Shown here piece after piece: positions 63,415 to 64,000 of a DNA stretch of 64,000 nt. Origin of the DNA: Meconema thalassinum (lineage: Eukaryota > Arthropoda > Insecta > Orthoptera > Tettigoniidae). The notes beneath the pieces are model-generated. The model was not told where the DNA came from, ran no database searches, and was given only the letters and a program-made list of their open reading frames with translations. The position numbers and the translations under genes were made by a program. The stretch lies in NCBI GenBank assembly GCA_946902985.2, contig OX336388.2:371057387-371121386 (forward strand), read 5' to 3'. Position 1 is the first letter of the stretch. The number at the start of each line of letters is the position of its first letter.

Positions 63415-64000
63415 TTAAATAGCAATAAAATGATCAAACCCTAAGCGATACCGTCCTTGGTGGAGTTCACTTTGTTTGTCAATCACTAAACTGGCATGAC
63501 GTTGAGTGTTCCAGCACTTGGCACACAATTCTGTAAACATTTGAAAGGTCATATCCGGATTCACATGTTCATTATAAATGTGACGACTGTTCCTCTCGTC
63601 CTGACGAAATAAAACAATGACATTGGCATTGTCACGAATCAACTGTTTGGACATTTTAGAATACGTTTGTCCAAGATAGAAGCAATCGATATGTTTGTGA
63701 CGACCCATGCTGAAATAGCTTTGAATTATGCCTTGACGTTCAGTGGATACATCATCGAAAATCATGAGTGAATCAGGCTTTACCTCATCCGGTGAAATCA
63801 CATTTTCTTGCATGGAAAATGTAAAATAACCCATATTCTTTTTTTGTAATCCAGACATGACTTGATCCAGAAACACGTAGAGGGGTTGGTAGAGAGATTT
63901 TGCAAAAATATAAATATTTTGAAAACGCAGACCATTGGGCGCTGTGATGAGCGTTAGCAAAAGATTTGTCTTTCCACAGCCGGAAGGCCCCACAATGATG
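63415..64000 (-). CDS. Polinton FtsK/A32-like packaging ATPase, cut by the window edge
   Basis: The frame begins with the Walker A loop GPSGCGKTN at the window edge and has Walker B LMIFDDV near residue 78, followed by helices typical of the HerA/FtsK superfamily ATPases (A32 type) that pump DNA into capsids in adeno-, pox-like and Polinton elements. About 193 residues are visible; because Walker A normally lies some tens of residues in, the N-terminus must be beyond 64000. No break in the visible part. Its stop is 115 bases before the next gene in the same direction. Confidence 0.92.
   Translation of the reverse strand, partial: IIVGPSGCGKTNLLLTLITAPNGLRFQNIYIFAKSLYQPLYVFLDQVMSGLQKKNMGYFTFSMQENVISPDEVKPDSLMIFDDVSTERQGIIQSYFSMGRHKHIDCFYLGQTYSKMSKQLIRDNANVIVLFRQDERNSRHIYNEHVNPDMTFQMFTELCAKCWNTQRHASLVIDKQSELHQGRYRLGFDHFIAI

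Larger units (their letters stand above)
61437..64000 (-). mobile_element. Polinton/Maverick element, partial
   Basis: Three typical Polinton proteins lie in a row on the minus strand: packaging ATPase, conserved acidic-linker protein, and chromodomain integrase. Polintons are large (15-25 kb) self-synthesising, virus-like DNA transposons; the polymerase, capsid and protease genes would be beyond 64000. The integrase is the outermost gene at this end, as is common. The integrase is broken, so this copy is not fully functional. Confidence 0.9.

Overview
The window looks like repeat-dense nuclear DNA of an arthropod, most likely an insect with a large genome. The evidence is the element content: Tc1-like DD34E transposons, Gypsy LTR retrotransposons, an RTE-like LINE, a Penelope-like element with hammerhead ribozymes, Helitrons, PIF/Harbinger, a Polinton/Maverick and four families of tRNA-derived SINE. 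I see no convincing host gene, rRNA gene or functional tRNA gene. The species cannot be fixed from the sequence alone.

Left third (1-16540): a SINE (family A) is followed by a complete Gypsy retrotransposon (Gypsy-1, 837-16536, + strand). It has unusually long LTRs of about 3.75 kb, TGTACCCAA...TTGGGTACA ends and a TTAG target duplication. Its 5' LTR is split by an intact 1465-bp Tc1-like transposon. gag and the front of pol carry stops and frameshifts, but an 824-codon RT/RNase H/integrase frame remains open.

Middle left (16541-28150): an 850-bp Harbinger-derived element with a transposase remnant, a short MADF-like frame and a 46-bp near-perfect palindrome. Then comes a probable 7.5-kb transposon flanked by TTAA (19372-26871) with long diverged inverted ends. 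It holds a broken YqaJ/lambda-exonuclease-like gene and has received a SINE-B, two RTE-like LINE copies head to tail and a SINE-C. A SINE-D with a SINE-A nested inside follows.

Middle (28155-44634): a second complete Gypsy element (Gypsy-2, - strand) with about 2.87-kb LTRs and a GTAG target duplication. A Helitron with a minisatellite core sits in its 3' LTR. A Penelope-like element with two 642-bp inverted arms, each with a hammerhead ribozyme, sits in its gag.

Right third (44635-64000): a 5.2-kb terminal-inverted-repeat element (45121-50296) filled with SINEs and a 292-bp tandem array; a second, longer Helitron; three SINE-D copies, two of them head to head; a second intact Tc1-like copy; an intron-containing HARBI1-like transposase gene; degenerate tandem repeats; and at the right edge one end of a Polinton (chromodomain integrase, conserved acidic-linker protein, packaging ATPase) that runs out of the window.

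The order of insertion can be read from the nesting. The two Gypsy elements are host platforms; Tc1-A, Helitron-1 and the Penelope element are later arrivals. The two Tc1 copies are almost identical and both open, so they are the youngest and most plausibly active elements.
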